DNA of 64,000 nucleotides from Candidatus Peribacteria bacterium (GTDB lineage Bacteria > Patescibacteriota > Gracilibacteria > UBA1369 > UBA12463): positions 101,033-165,032 of the forward strand of contig CALRDN010000001.1 in assembly GCA_943354965.1 (NCBI GenBank), given 5' to 3'. Shown in pieces: positions 1 to 8,828 of the stretch. Below the pieces are notes generated by a model that saw nothing but the letters and a program-made list of their open reading frames with translations, did not search any database and was not told where the DNA came from. The position numbers and the translations under genes were made by a program. How positions within the stretch are numbered: position 1 is the first letter of the stretch; the number at the start of each line of letters is the position of its first letter.

Positions 1-488
1 ATGAGGGCTGTTATATTTCCCGCTTTTTTGGTCGGTAAAATAACGAGATTTGCTGTTTTTATGTCTTTCTGCGAAGTGCCTTCATCGTGAAGTGCCTGAA
101 TTTGTCGCGCGGTACTGAGCAATATTTCGATGATGTATGGAATTTCGATTCCCCTGAGTGTTGCCGAGGCATTATCTATATTTTCTCCTATTATGCGTTC
201 TTCTAACCACCATTCATAATCATTATGAACTATTCGTGGCATGCCAAGTGTTGCTAATTTTTCCTGAATTTCTTTCATAATCAGATATGCCCTGTTCCAT
301 TCATCCCCTTCTTCTAATTGTCGATCTCCAAATGCATATCTTGAGTGCTTCATTTTTAGTATCAGGGGTTCGTTTGTTTTTGTATTTTTACAGGTAAAAA
401 TATCCCTTCTCCCTCGGTGTATCTTTGCTTCGATTTTGACAGTGAGATCTCCGGCCTGAATGGTATTTCCCTCCTGTATTTTGTTCAT
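1..488 (-). CDS. Protein kinase-like protein, 3' end cut off by the window edge
   Basis: Open frame of 162 codons running off the left edge. It is not closed by a stop. Residues 138-150 read SQKDIKTANLVI, which fits a kinase catalytic loop (D142 as the base, K144, N147). Residues 42-47 (LILKMK) could be the beta-3 strand with the ATP-binding lysine, but the glycine-rich loop is poorly conserved. The Mg-binding DFG segment would lie beyond the window. ATG 488 was chosen because a good promoter ends 22 nt upstream on the same strand and no Shine-Dalgarno is needed. Small-molecule kinases of the APH type share this loop, so the substrate is open. It is the first of two kinase-like genes in the window (the other is at 40442-41116). 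Confidence 0.6.
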   Translation of the reverse strand, partial: MNKIQEGNTIQAGDLTVKIEAKIHRGRRDIFTCKNTKTNEPLILKMKHSRYAFGDRQLEEGDEWNRAYLIMKEIQEKLATLGMPRIVHNDYEWWLEERIIGENIDNASATLRGIEIPYIIEILLSTARQIQALHDEGTSQKDIKTANLVILPTKKAGNITAL

Positions 489-510
489 ATTGTATTGTGC
501 AATGGGTGGT

Positions 511-539
511 ATTTTATGGTAATTTTCTATTTTTGTCAA
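511..539 (-). promoter_or_regulatory. Sigma70-type promoter of the kinase-like gene
   Basis: On the minus strand TTGACA (539-534) is separated by 17 nt from TAAAAT (516-511). Transcription would start near 504, giving a leader of about 16 nt before ATG 488. Confidence 0.6.
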
Positions 540-583
540 TATACGATGTCTACATAGGCACTAGTTTTTCAAAAATTGCGACT

Positions 584-611
584 TTGACATGCTAATTTAG
601 AAGTTTATAAT
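584..611 (+). promoter_or_regulatory. Consensus sigma70 promoter driving a non-coding stretch
   Basis: TTGACA (584-589), 16 nt, TATAAT (606-611): a full match to both consensus hexamers. The predicted start is near 617-619. No plus-strand gene begins until groES at 964, so the product is probably an RNA (see 617-794). Confidence 0.6.
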
Positions 612-616
612 TATCT

Positions 617-794
617 TATGCTCCAAAAATAGGATATTTTGAAGCTGAAAATTTCCCCGGGAGCTCTAGTAAGAGTTCACCTTGGGTGGAAATTACTTGT
701 CTAAAAGATAGAAATCAACTAAGTCAACAAGACTTCTATTTATGATAGCTTCTACAAGCCGTTATTTTCATGTTTAAACAACTGGGGCTTTTTT
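617..794 (+). ncRNA. Candidate structured small RNA, about 178 nt
   Basis: No coding frame lies here, but the segment has a consensus promoter just upstream and a hairpin with a T-run at its end. Visible pairings: GAAGCT (641-646) with AGCTTC (747-752) closes a large domain. Inside it AATTTCC pairs with GGAAATT, with a CTC/GAG hairpin nested within, and a second arm has AAGTC/GACTT capped by AACAA and extended by ATAG/CTAT. The size and the closed rod with two arms recall 6S RNA in general shape, but I see no diagnostic 6S, tmRNA or SRP RNA sequence, so I leave the class open. Confidence 0.45.
756..794 (+). terminator. Probable intrinsic terminator of the small RNA
   Basis: AAGCC (756-760) pairs with GGCTT (786-790), GTT (761-763) pairs with AAC (780-782), and the right arm runs into six Ts (789-794). 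The stem is short and bulged, so termination strength is uncertain. Confidence 0.4.
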
Positions 795-820
795 AGATGA
801 TGTTCATTGATATGTGAAAA

Positions 821-864
821 TTGAAGCTGGATTTCTTCACGTGAAGAAGTTTGAAGCTGGATTT
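821..864. repeat. 16-bp palindrome bracketed by 14-bp direct repeats
   Basis: TTGAAGCTGGATTT occurs at 821-834 and again at 851-864, 30 bp apart. Between and partly overlapping them is the perfect palindrome TTCTTCACGTGAAGAA (833-848). It lies between the small-RNA terminator and the groES promoter (-35 at 893), the usual place for a regulator site. No regulator is identified. Confidence 0.5.
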
Positions 865-892
865 TTACGGTTTCTGCGGAAATAATTTTCCC

Positions 893-933
893 TTGATCGA
901 TCTGAATTAGCACTCTAAAATGGCAAGTGCTAA
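893..933 (+). promoter_or_regulatory. groESL promoter with CIRCE operator
   Basis: Promoter: TTGATC (893-898), 17 nt, TAAAAT (916-921). The CIRCE inverted repeat occupies 907-933: TTAGCACTC, 9 nt, AAGTGCTAA, one base from the canonical TTAGCACTC-N9-GAGTGCTAA. It overlaps the -10 and start region, so binding of HrcA would block initiation. HrcA is the known CIRCE repressor; no hrcA gene is in this window. Confidence 0.85.
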
Positions 934-963
934 TTTTCATATATTTACTAATTTTTACTTACC

Positions 964-1260
964 ATGAGCATGCAACTCAAACCTACGGAGGATCATATTA
1001 TCGTGAAGGCTGATGTCGGAGAGGAGAAGACGAAATCGGGGATTTATATTCCGGCGACGGCTTCCAAGGAGCGTCCGCAGATGGGTGAGGTAGTTGCTGT
1101 GGGTCCGGGCAAGATGACGGATGAGGGCAAGCGATTGGTTATGGAGGTTGCAGTTGGGGACAAGATCCTCTTTTCTAAGTATGGTCCAAGTGAGGTGAAA
1201 ATTGAAGGAGAGGAGCTTTTGATTTTGAATCAGGGGGATGTGTTGGCTATTGTTGGGTAA
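964..1260 (+). CDS. groES: Co-chaperonin GroES
   Basis: A 98-residue protein of typical Cpn10 length. It caps the GroEL ring and encloses substrate during ATP-driven folding in the cytoplasm. The N-terminal strand (LKPTEDHIIVK), the mobile loop around KTKSGIYIP (about residues 21-30) and the C-terminal LLILNQGDVLAIVG are all family-typical. The first of two close starts (MSMQLKP, or MQLKP two codons later) was kept. It is followed after 66 nt by groEL and shares its CIRCE-controlled promoter. No Shine-Dalgarno is visible. Confidence 0.97.
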   Translation: MSMQLKPTEDHIIVKADVGEEKTKSGIYIPATASKERPQMGEVVAVGPGKMTDEGKRLVMEVAVGDKILFSKYGPSEVKIEGEELLILNQGDVLAIVG

Positions 1261-1314
1261 GGAATTTTTTGAAGAAAAATTTTGTATTTGTTTCCGTTTT
1301 TATTACTTACTTAA

Positions 1315-3431
<2,117 letters not shown>

Positions 3432-3493
3432 ATTTTTGTGGTTATGGATGTAACAGCTTGCATTATACGTGAATAATCTTTTTTGTACATTTG

Positions 3494-3521
3494 TTGAGAA
3501 TTTCTCTCAATGTGGTAAGAT
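3494..3521 (+). promoter_or_regulatory. Promoter of the lipoprotein gene
   Basis: TTGAGA (3494-3499), 16 nt, TAAGAT (3516-3521). Transcription would start near 3528, about 35 nt before ATG 3563. That excludes an ATG at 3491. Confidence 0.5.
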
Positions 3522-3562
3522 CGGATGGCTGTTCTTTTCTTTATATTCTTATTTTTTCTCTT

Positions 3563-4690
3563 ATGTCATTCATGATTAACACGAAAAAAGTATTGGCGAT
3601 TGGTATGGTTACGGCATTAGCGATTGGGTTGTCGGGTTGTACGTGGTTTTCTCCGAAACCGACGAAAGATCCTATGACGATGTTGCAGGCAGGTGTTACA
3701 AATCTTGCTTCGAAGATGTCAGGTGAGTATCAGGTAAAATTTGACGCAACGTTGCTTGGAAAGGATGCTGACGGGAAGGCTCAGAATGTGACGATTGATC
3801 TCGCTGCAAATGGTGATGCTACGAGCGATCCTCTTGTTCTCGCTTTGAATTCCAAGATTAAGGGAACTATGTCTGTTAATCAGGATAAATATTCACTTGA
3901 TACGGAGTTGCGCGCCAATAAGCAGTCGGTATTCGCTATTCTCAATGGTTTGACCGGTCCTGCAGCCGAAATTCCAAAGGAGTACGTTGCTCAGGCTCTC
4001 GGAAAATGGTGGAAGATTCCGCTTCCTGCGGCTCTTGTGAAGCCTTATATTGATTCTCTTTCTCCAACTCCTGCGCCAGTAGTGGCCGCTCCGGTCGTTG
4101 CTCCAGGGGCCAAGAAAGTTGTTCCTGTGGTTCCGGCCGCTCCAGTCGTTGCTGATAGTAGTGATAGTACTGTTCAGCGCTTGAAGGGTGCTGAAAATAT
4201 TTTCAAAAATGTAAGTGGTTATGTGAAGAATGTGACGTATGACGGATCTGATACTATTGGCGGACTAAATAGTTATAGATACGTTGCGGACTTGGACGCA
4301 GCGTATCTTAAGGATTTTATGATTCAGTACAACAAGGACAAGGGTACAGAACCAACACCTGAGGATCTCGTGAAGCTTGATGACTTTTTGACTCACTTTA
4401 CAAGTCGTTTGACGTTCTGGGTGTCGGTCGAGGGAGAGGTTTTGAATAAATTTTCTCTTATATTGAAGATGGATAAGATTTTGAGTGATGATGGAAAATC
4501 CAGCGGTAAAGGTGAGGTGAATTTCACTATGTCTTTCATGAATTTTGGAAAGGCAGTGACGACCGTTGAACCTACCGGCGCTACGGAATTTGATCTCTTT
4601 GGTATGTTGGGAGGCTTGGCCGGTGAAGAGACTCTCGGAGCTGATGCTGCGGCAGGAATTGTTGCGCCTGTTGTTCCGCCAAAGAAATAG
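3563..4690 (+). CDS. Putative lipoprotein of unknown function
   Basis: About 375 residues. The N-terminus is a lipoprotein signal peptide: short basic region (NTKK), hydrophobic stretch, then lipobox LSGC with the acylated Cys at residue 26. The mature part is polar. An Ala/Pro/Val-rich linker (about residues 175-205) divides two domains, the second containing NVSGYVKNVTYDG and GGLNSYRYVADLD. I do not recognise the family. ATG 3563 (or 3572) is preferred over the upstream 3491 because the promoter lies between them and the longer form would bury the signal peptide. A strong terminator follows at 4716-4752. Confidence 0.8.
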   Translation: MSFMINTKKVLAIGMVTALAIGLSGCTWFSPKPTKDPMTMLQAGVTNLASKMSGEYQVKFDATLLGKDADGKAQNVTIDLAANGDATSDPLVLALNSKIKGTMSVNQDKYSLDTELRANKQSVFAILNGLTGPAAEIPKEYVAQALGKWWKIPLPAALVKPYIDSLSPTPAPVVAAPVVAPGAKKVVPVVPAAPVVADSSDSTVQRLKGAENIFKNVSGYVKNVTYDGSDTIGGLNSYRYVADLDAAYLKDFMIQYNKDKGTEPTPEDLVKLDDFLTHFTSRLTFWVSVEGEVLNKFSLILKMDKILSDDGKSSGKGEVNFTMSFMNFGKAVTTVEPTGATEFDLFGMLGGLAGEETLGADAAAGIVAPVVPPKK

Positions 4691-4715
4691 TTCTTAGGTG
4701 TCAGAAAAATGTTAG

Positions 4716-4752
4716 GTCCCCATGGTAGCTTGCTTCTATGGGGACTTTTTTT
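4716..4752 (+). terminator. Intrinsic terminator after the lipoprotein gene
   Basis: GTCCCCAT (4716-4723) pairs perfectly with ATGGGGAC (4738-4745), followed by seven Ts (4746-4752). The next start codon (ATG 4753) directly follows the T-run, so comEC begins where upstream transcription should stop. Confidence 0.85.
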
Positions 4753-6147
4753 ATGGCTTTTTTCTGCGGGGTAGTTGGATGGTATTATGGTGTGTTTTTT
4801 GGCATGGTTGTGCTGTCCTGTGTGATGTTTTTTCTGATTCGATATGAATTGTTTGTTGATTTTTTGGTTTGGTCAAAGTGGAGAGTTGTTTTTATTTTTC
4901 TGGTGATGAGTTTTGGATTTGCATGTGGTTTGGTTCGGAGTGGCTGGGTGACAATGCGGCATGAGGATGCGGTGCGCGGGGTGATTGCGAGGGGCGTGGT
5001 TGAGTTGGAGGGCTCACTGAGTAACGATCCGAAGGTGGCGAGTTTGGGGCAGAGGGTGATGGTGGACATTGGCGGCGTGGGTGATGTTGAGATTTCTGTG
5101 CCCAATGGTGTTGAGCTGTGGAGAGGAGATAGTGTGAGGATGAGAGGGAAGATTGTGGAAGATGTGCGGTATGAGGTGAAGTATTTGAAAATGCAGCCGG
5201 TGAAAATTCTTTCCGTGGGTGAGCCGGTTGGGTTTTTTGGTATGCTGACGAGCGTGCGGAGGTATTTTGTGGTTCGTATGCAGGCGCTGTTTCCGGAGAG
5301 TGTTGGAGCTTTTATGGTTGGGATTTTGGCTGGAGGGGAGCGGGGATTGAGCGAAGAGGTAAAGGGGGATTTCCGGAGGACGGGTTTGTCTCATATCCTT
5401 GCGGTTTCCGGATATAACGTCTCGCTGCTGCTGCAGCTCGGCGTAGCGGTCATTCCTGTTCGGAGAAAATGGAGGTTCGCGGTATTTGGATTTTTACTCC
5501 TCGTATTTATTGGGTTTGTAGGATTTCAGGCGTCGGCGGTGAGGGCGGCGATAATGGGTTTTCTCGGCGTGTGGGCCGCCTCGCTCGGACGAGTAAAGGA
5601 TATGACGCTTATTCTCCTGTGGAGCGGATTTGCTATGGTTCTGTGGGATCCTACTATGTTGCTGTTTGATAAAGGTTTCCAGTTATCGTTTTTTGCTACG
5701 GTTGGAGTGATGTATGTTTCGCCGGTGGTTATGAGATGGTTTCCGGATAAGAAATCGGGGTTGATAGAGTCGTTTGTCGGAACACTTGCGGTGTATATTG
5801 CCCTGTTGCCCGTAACGATGTCGTTTGGGAAGTTGCCGCTGATTGGATTAATTACCAATTTGTTGTTTGTGTGGTTTATTCCGATCGCGATGACGATTGG
5901 TTCTGGAGTTTTTGTATTGAGCTTTTTGGTGTATCCGGTGGCTTTTGTTTTTGCTCGTGGGGTGAGTATGTTTGTATCGTGGTACTTCTTCGCTATTCAC
6001 TTTTTTTCGTGGCTTCCATTCAGCGTATTCGAGGTTCCGCCTATGTCAAAATATGTCGTAGTTGGATATTACGTTTTGTTGGCGTGGTGGGTATGTCGCA
6101 GTGAGCGGGCTGTCGTGTCGGTTATTACGTCGCAACGTCCAGACTGA
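4753..6147 (+). CDS. comEC: ComEC/Rec2-type DNA-uptake channel protein
   Basis: About 464 residues, strongly hydrophobic with many membrane segments. The signature GLSHILAVSGYNVSLLL (about residues 208-224) and the preceding ERGLSEEVKGDFRRTG are the ComEC competence-domain motif. ComEC forms the inner-membrane channel that takes up single-stranded DNA in natural transformation. The N-terminal OB-like region (about 60-150) is present, but the C-terminal metallo-beta-lactamase domain of full-length ComEC (about 750 residues) is absent. ATG 4753 was chosen because the in-frame ATG 4738 lies inside the terminator stem. The 3' end overlaps the convergent gene by 23 nt. Confidence 0.88.
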   Translation: MAFFCGVVGWYYGVFFGMVVLSCVMFFLIRYELFVDFLVWSKWRVVFIFLVMSFGFACGLVRSGWVTMRHEDAVRGVIARGVVELEGSLSNDPKVASLGQRVMVDIGGVGDVEISVPNGVELWRGDSVRMRGKIVEDVRYEVKYLKMQPVKILSVGEPVGFFGMLTSVRRYFVVRMQALFPESVGAFMVGILAGGERGLSEEVKGDFRRTGLSHILAVSGYNVSLLLQLGVAVIPVRRKWRFAVFGFLLLVFIGFVGFQASAVRAAIMGFLGVWAASLGRVKDMTLILLWSGFAMVLWDPTMLLFDKGFQLSFFATVGVMYVSPVVMRWFPDKKSGLIESFVGTLAVYIALLPVTMSFGKLPLIGLITNLLFVWFIPIAMTIGSGVFVLSFLVYPVAFVFARGVSMFVSWYFFAIHFFSWLPFSVFEVPPMSKYVVVGYYVLLAWWVCRSERAVVSVITSQRPD

Positions 6148-8698
6148 ACTTGTTATTATCGAGAAGGATGGCCTCGACAGCTTTTTGTGCCTCTTGCTTG
6201 GCTTGCTCCGAGAGACTTCCGCCTGTGATCCTGCTAACGATAGCGGCGGTGATCTGAGCTGATTGTGCCTTTGCTCGGTTCTCGAGTTTGGTACTGTCGA
6301 GCTGCTGACCGTCTTTGTCGATCATGTTGTATCGCTTTCCTCGTTGGGTCTCGTCGGTGATGAGTCGGTCCTCTTTGAGCATTTTCTTTTTCTGATGGAT
6401 CTGATCTCGGTTGAGGTTCTGGAAGTCGGTCATCTTGAAGACGACGGCATCTTGGGCGCGTCCGGTACGGCCGTCCACAACACTTTCGCCATCAGTATAG
6501 TCTGCAAAATCCTCTGAAAAGGCCTGGTCTTCCGCAGTGCCATGTAGTGCGCTGCGTTGGTCGAAGGTGCGCTCCTTCGTAAGTAACTCATGCTGTTTGA
6601 TATCGTGTGCCATACGGAGGTAGACGGCGTTTGCCTCGAGCTGATCTCTCATGGTGCTGTTTCCCTTTGCCTCGTCGATGGCTTTGCCAATCGACTCGGC
6701 ATTCGGACTCACCATGATCTGTAACTCTGCGAGACGTGCATTATTGATCTCATCTTCCGGATCGAGCTTGACGATGTCTTTGCGGATTTCGAACTCGGCT
6801 TGGAAGTTTTTTTGTCCTTCGAACTTCATGGCGTCTTCGAGTTTTACCTTTAACTCAGTTCTCTTCTGCATCTCGTCAATCTGGCTTTTTGCCTCCTGCA
6901 TGCCATTGAGGGAGCTCTTCAGGGCGCTTCCTCCATCTGGCAAAATAGTACAGAGGGTCTGAATACGTTCGGAGAGGTCTTGATTCATAAAGATTGATTC
7001 ATGCTTCTTTCGCTCGGATTCCGGGAGAGTCTCAAAGGTCTCCAGAACCTTATCACGGCGTGGATCGTCGAGATCGGAGTTTTCGAGCATCTCTTTCATC
7101 TCATCGGTTGTTTCCAGTGAGGCAAACCACTGTTGGTAGGCTTTGACGCTCTTTGGAGATAGGAGTCGTCCGTCGGCCATTTCCTGGACTTTGTCGTTAT
7201 ATTTTTCGCATAATTCTTTTCGCTCACGATTGTCGTTTTCGATGTTTTCTACCAATGCCACTCGATCACGGAGTCGCAGACTGTAGAACTCTTTGTGCTT
7301 TTGCTGATCACCGGCGGGGAGCTTGTTGAAGCGAGTAAGTGATTCCTTGCGTCGTGGGTCATCGAGGGTTGAGTTTTGGAGGGCTGCTTCTTTTTCCTTG
7401 ATAGTAGCTCCGGCGAACTTGTCTTTGTACTTCCCGGCACTGATCTCGCTTACTAGCTTGTTGCCTACGGCATCTTTGAGTTTGGTATCCCACTTTCCGA
7501 TAAGTTCCATGTGTTTTTCGCACTCTGTAGCGATTTCTTTCTTGCCTGGCTGACTGGTGGTTCCGGAAAAGTTTACATTATAGAAGTCGTATTGAGCCTG
7601 AACTTTGGCGGGAGCGGCTTTGAATTTTGCCTCGAAACCTTGCAGTGTTTTTTCTGCGGTTGGGATATAGGCAAGACTTGCCTCGAGCTTGGCGGCGTCT
7701 TTTTCCTCACCCATGTACTTGGCGTTAATGTTTTTTTCGAAAGGACTCTGGAGAGGGGAGGCGGTCCATTTTGCAATGGCCTCTTCACGTATTTCGCCCT
7801 TCATCTCTTCTACTATTTCTTTTTTCGCCTTGAGACCTCTGGCTTTTTTCAGTTTGGCTTCGAATTTCTTCTGACGTGGTTCGGAGAACTTCTTGAACTC
7901 GTCTTTCACGGATTTTACATCGCCATCTTTGAGCTCCTGTTCCATCTCGGCCAACATTTTTTTCTGGCCCTCCGGAGTAGCTTCACCGAAGCGAATTGAG
8001 AGACTTTCCAACTCATCATCATCGGAAATATCCGTTTTCTTCAGTTGTTCGAAGAGCTTTTTGAAGGCGGCCATATTGTCCTTCAGCCCGTCGACGTAAT
8101 CGACTTTTTCCTTCTCGGTCATTTTCCCGAAACGGTCCATGTAGACCTTGGCACCCTTGCCATCGCCGATTACCTTGATGAGGTTGTCGCGAATGCTTCG
8201 TAGGCTCTTCAGCTCACCATCTAATTTTTTCGTGCCTTCCTTCTTTCCATCTAAATTGGCTTCTTTGAACTCTTTTTTCTTGTCAGCAAGTGTGTCGATA
8301 TTGCGCGCTTTGTCTTTTCCAAAGAGGTCGGCGTTCTTGTCGAGCTGCCCTACATAACTTTGGAGGAGTTTGTGGGATGCGTCGATGTTTTGGTCGATAT
8401 CCTTTTTGATATCCGCGAGTCTGTTTGGGTCGCTCTTCATTCTTGCAGCTTCGAGAGCTTTTTCGTAGGCTTCCTTCTCTTCTTTTCCGAGAACCTGATC
8501 TTTGGCTAAGAGGTTGCGTATGTTCGTGTGAATCAGGCTCACATCCCTCGCCTCGTTTTTTATAGTTTCGGCATCTTTTTCTCCTTTTTTAAATTGATCG
8601 AACTGTTCGTCGCTTATGCCACTTTTTCTGTCAGTACCATCTTTTCTTTTTGGTCCGTCTTCGTACTGAGATGAGCTTTCAGGTCCGTATTTTGCCAT
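6125..8698 (-). CDS. Large charged coiled-coil protein, unknown function
   Basis: About 857 residues, very rich in Lys, Glu and Asp, with long predicted coiled-coil stretches and no signal peptide or membrane segment. Two related blocks occur about 98 residues apart, near residues 440 and 538: STLDDPRRKESLTRFNKLP and SDLDDPRRDKVLETFETLP, each followed by a KKH/QKH helix and then a Leu/Arg-rich helix. ATG 8698 (MAKYGPES) was chosen because the in-frame TTG at 8728 lies in the nrdJ terminator. The C-terminus (EQAKQEAQKAVEAILLDNN) is amphipathic. No family is recognised; a cytoplasmic scaffold role is only a guess. Confidence 0.75.
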   Translation of the reverse strand: MAKYGPESSSQYEDGPKRKDGTDRKSGISDEQFDQFKKGEKDAETIKNEARDVSLIHTNIRNLLAKDQVLGKEEKEAYEKALEAARMKSDPNRLADIKKDIDQNIDASHKLLQSYVGQLDKNADLFGKDKARNIDTLADKKKEFKEANLDGKKEGTKKLDGELKSLRSIRDNLIKVIGDGKGAKVYMDRFGKMTEKEKVDYVDGLKDNMAAFKKLFEQLKKTDISDDDELESLSIRFGEATPEGQKKMLAEMEQELKDGDVKSVKDEFKKFSEPRQKKFEAKLKKARGLKAKKEIVEEMKGEIREEAIAKWTASPLQSPFEKNINAKYMGEEKDAAKLEASLAYIPTAEKTLQGFEAKFKAAPAKVQAQYDFYNVNFSGTTSQPGKKEIATECEKHMELIGKWDTKLKDAVGNKLVSEISAGKYKDKFAGATIKEKEAALQNSTLDDPRRKESLTRFNKLPAGDQQKHKEFYSLRLRDRVALVENIENDNRERKELCEKYNDKVQEMADGRLLSPKSVKAYQQWFASLETTDEMKEMLENSDLDDPRRDKVLETFETLPESERKKHESIFMNQDLSERIQTLCTILPDGGSALKSSLNGMQEAKSQIDEMQKRTELKVKLEDAMKFEGQKNFQAEFEIRKDIVKLDPEDEINNARLAELQIMVSPNAESIGKAIDEAKGNSTMRDQLEANAVYLRMAHDIKQHELLTKERTFDQRSALHGTAEDQAFSEDFADYTDGESVVDGRTGRAQDAVVFKMTDFQNLNRDQIHQKKKMLKEDRLITDETQRGKRYNMIDKDGQQLDSTKLENRAKAQSAQITAAIVSRITGGSLSEQAKQEAQKAVEAILLDNNKFSLDVAT

Positions 8699-8726
8699 AG
8701 AGATTGTGTATATGTTGAGGAGAAAC

Positions 8727-8757
8727 AAAACCCCGGAGCTACCATGAGCCCGAGGTT
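8727..8757 (-). terminator. Intrinsic terminator downstream of nrdJ
   Basis: On the minus strand AACCTCGGGCTC and GCTCCGGGGTT form a GC-rich stem around ATGGTA, followed by TTTTGTTT. It lies about 70 nt after the nrdJ stop and just before the coiled-coil gene start. Confidence 0.75.
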
Positions 8758-8828
8758 TGTTATTGTATCACTTTTTTTATCTTATGCAAGTTTTTAGGCT
8801 CATTCAGCTTTAAAATGCATTCACAAAT

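Noticed and set aside
752-940. Minus-strand 62-codon frame upstream of groES
   Set aside because: It spans the CIRCE element, the promoter and the small-RNA terminator, with no promoter of its own.
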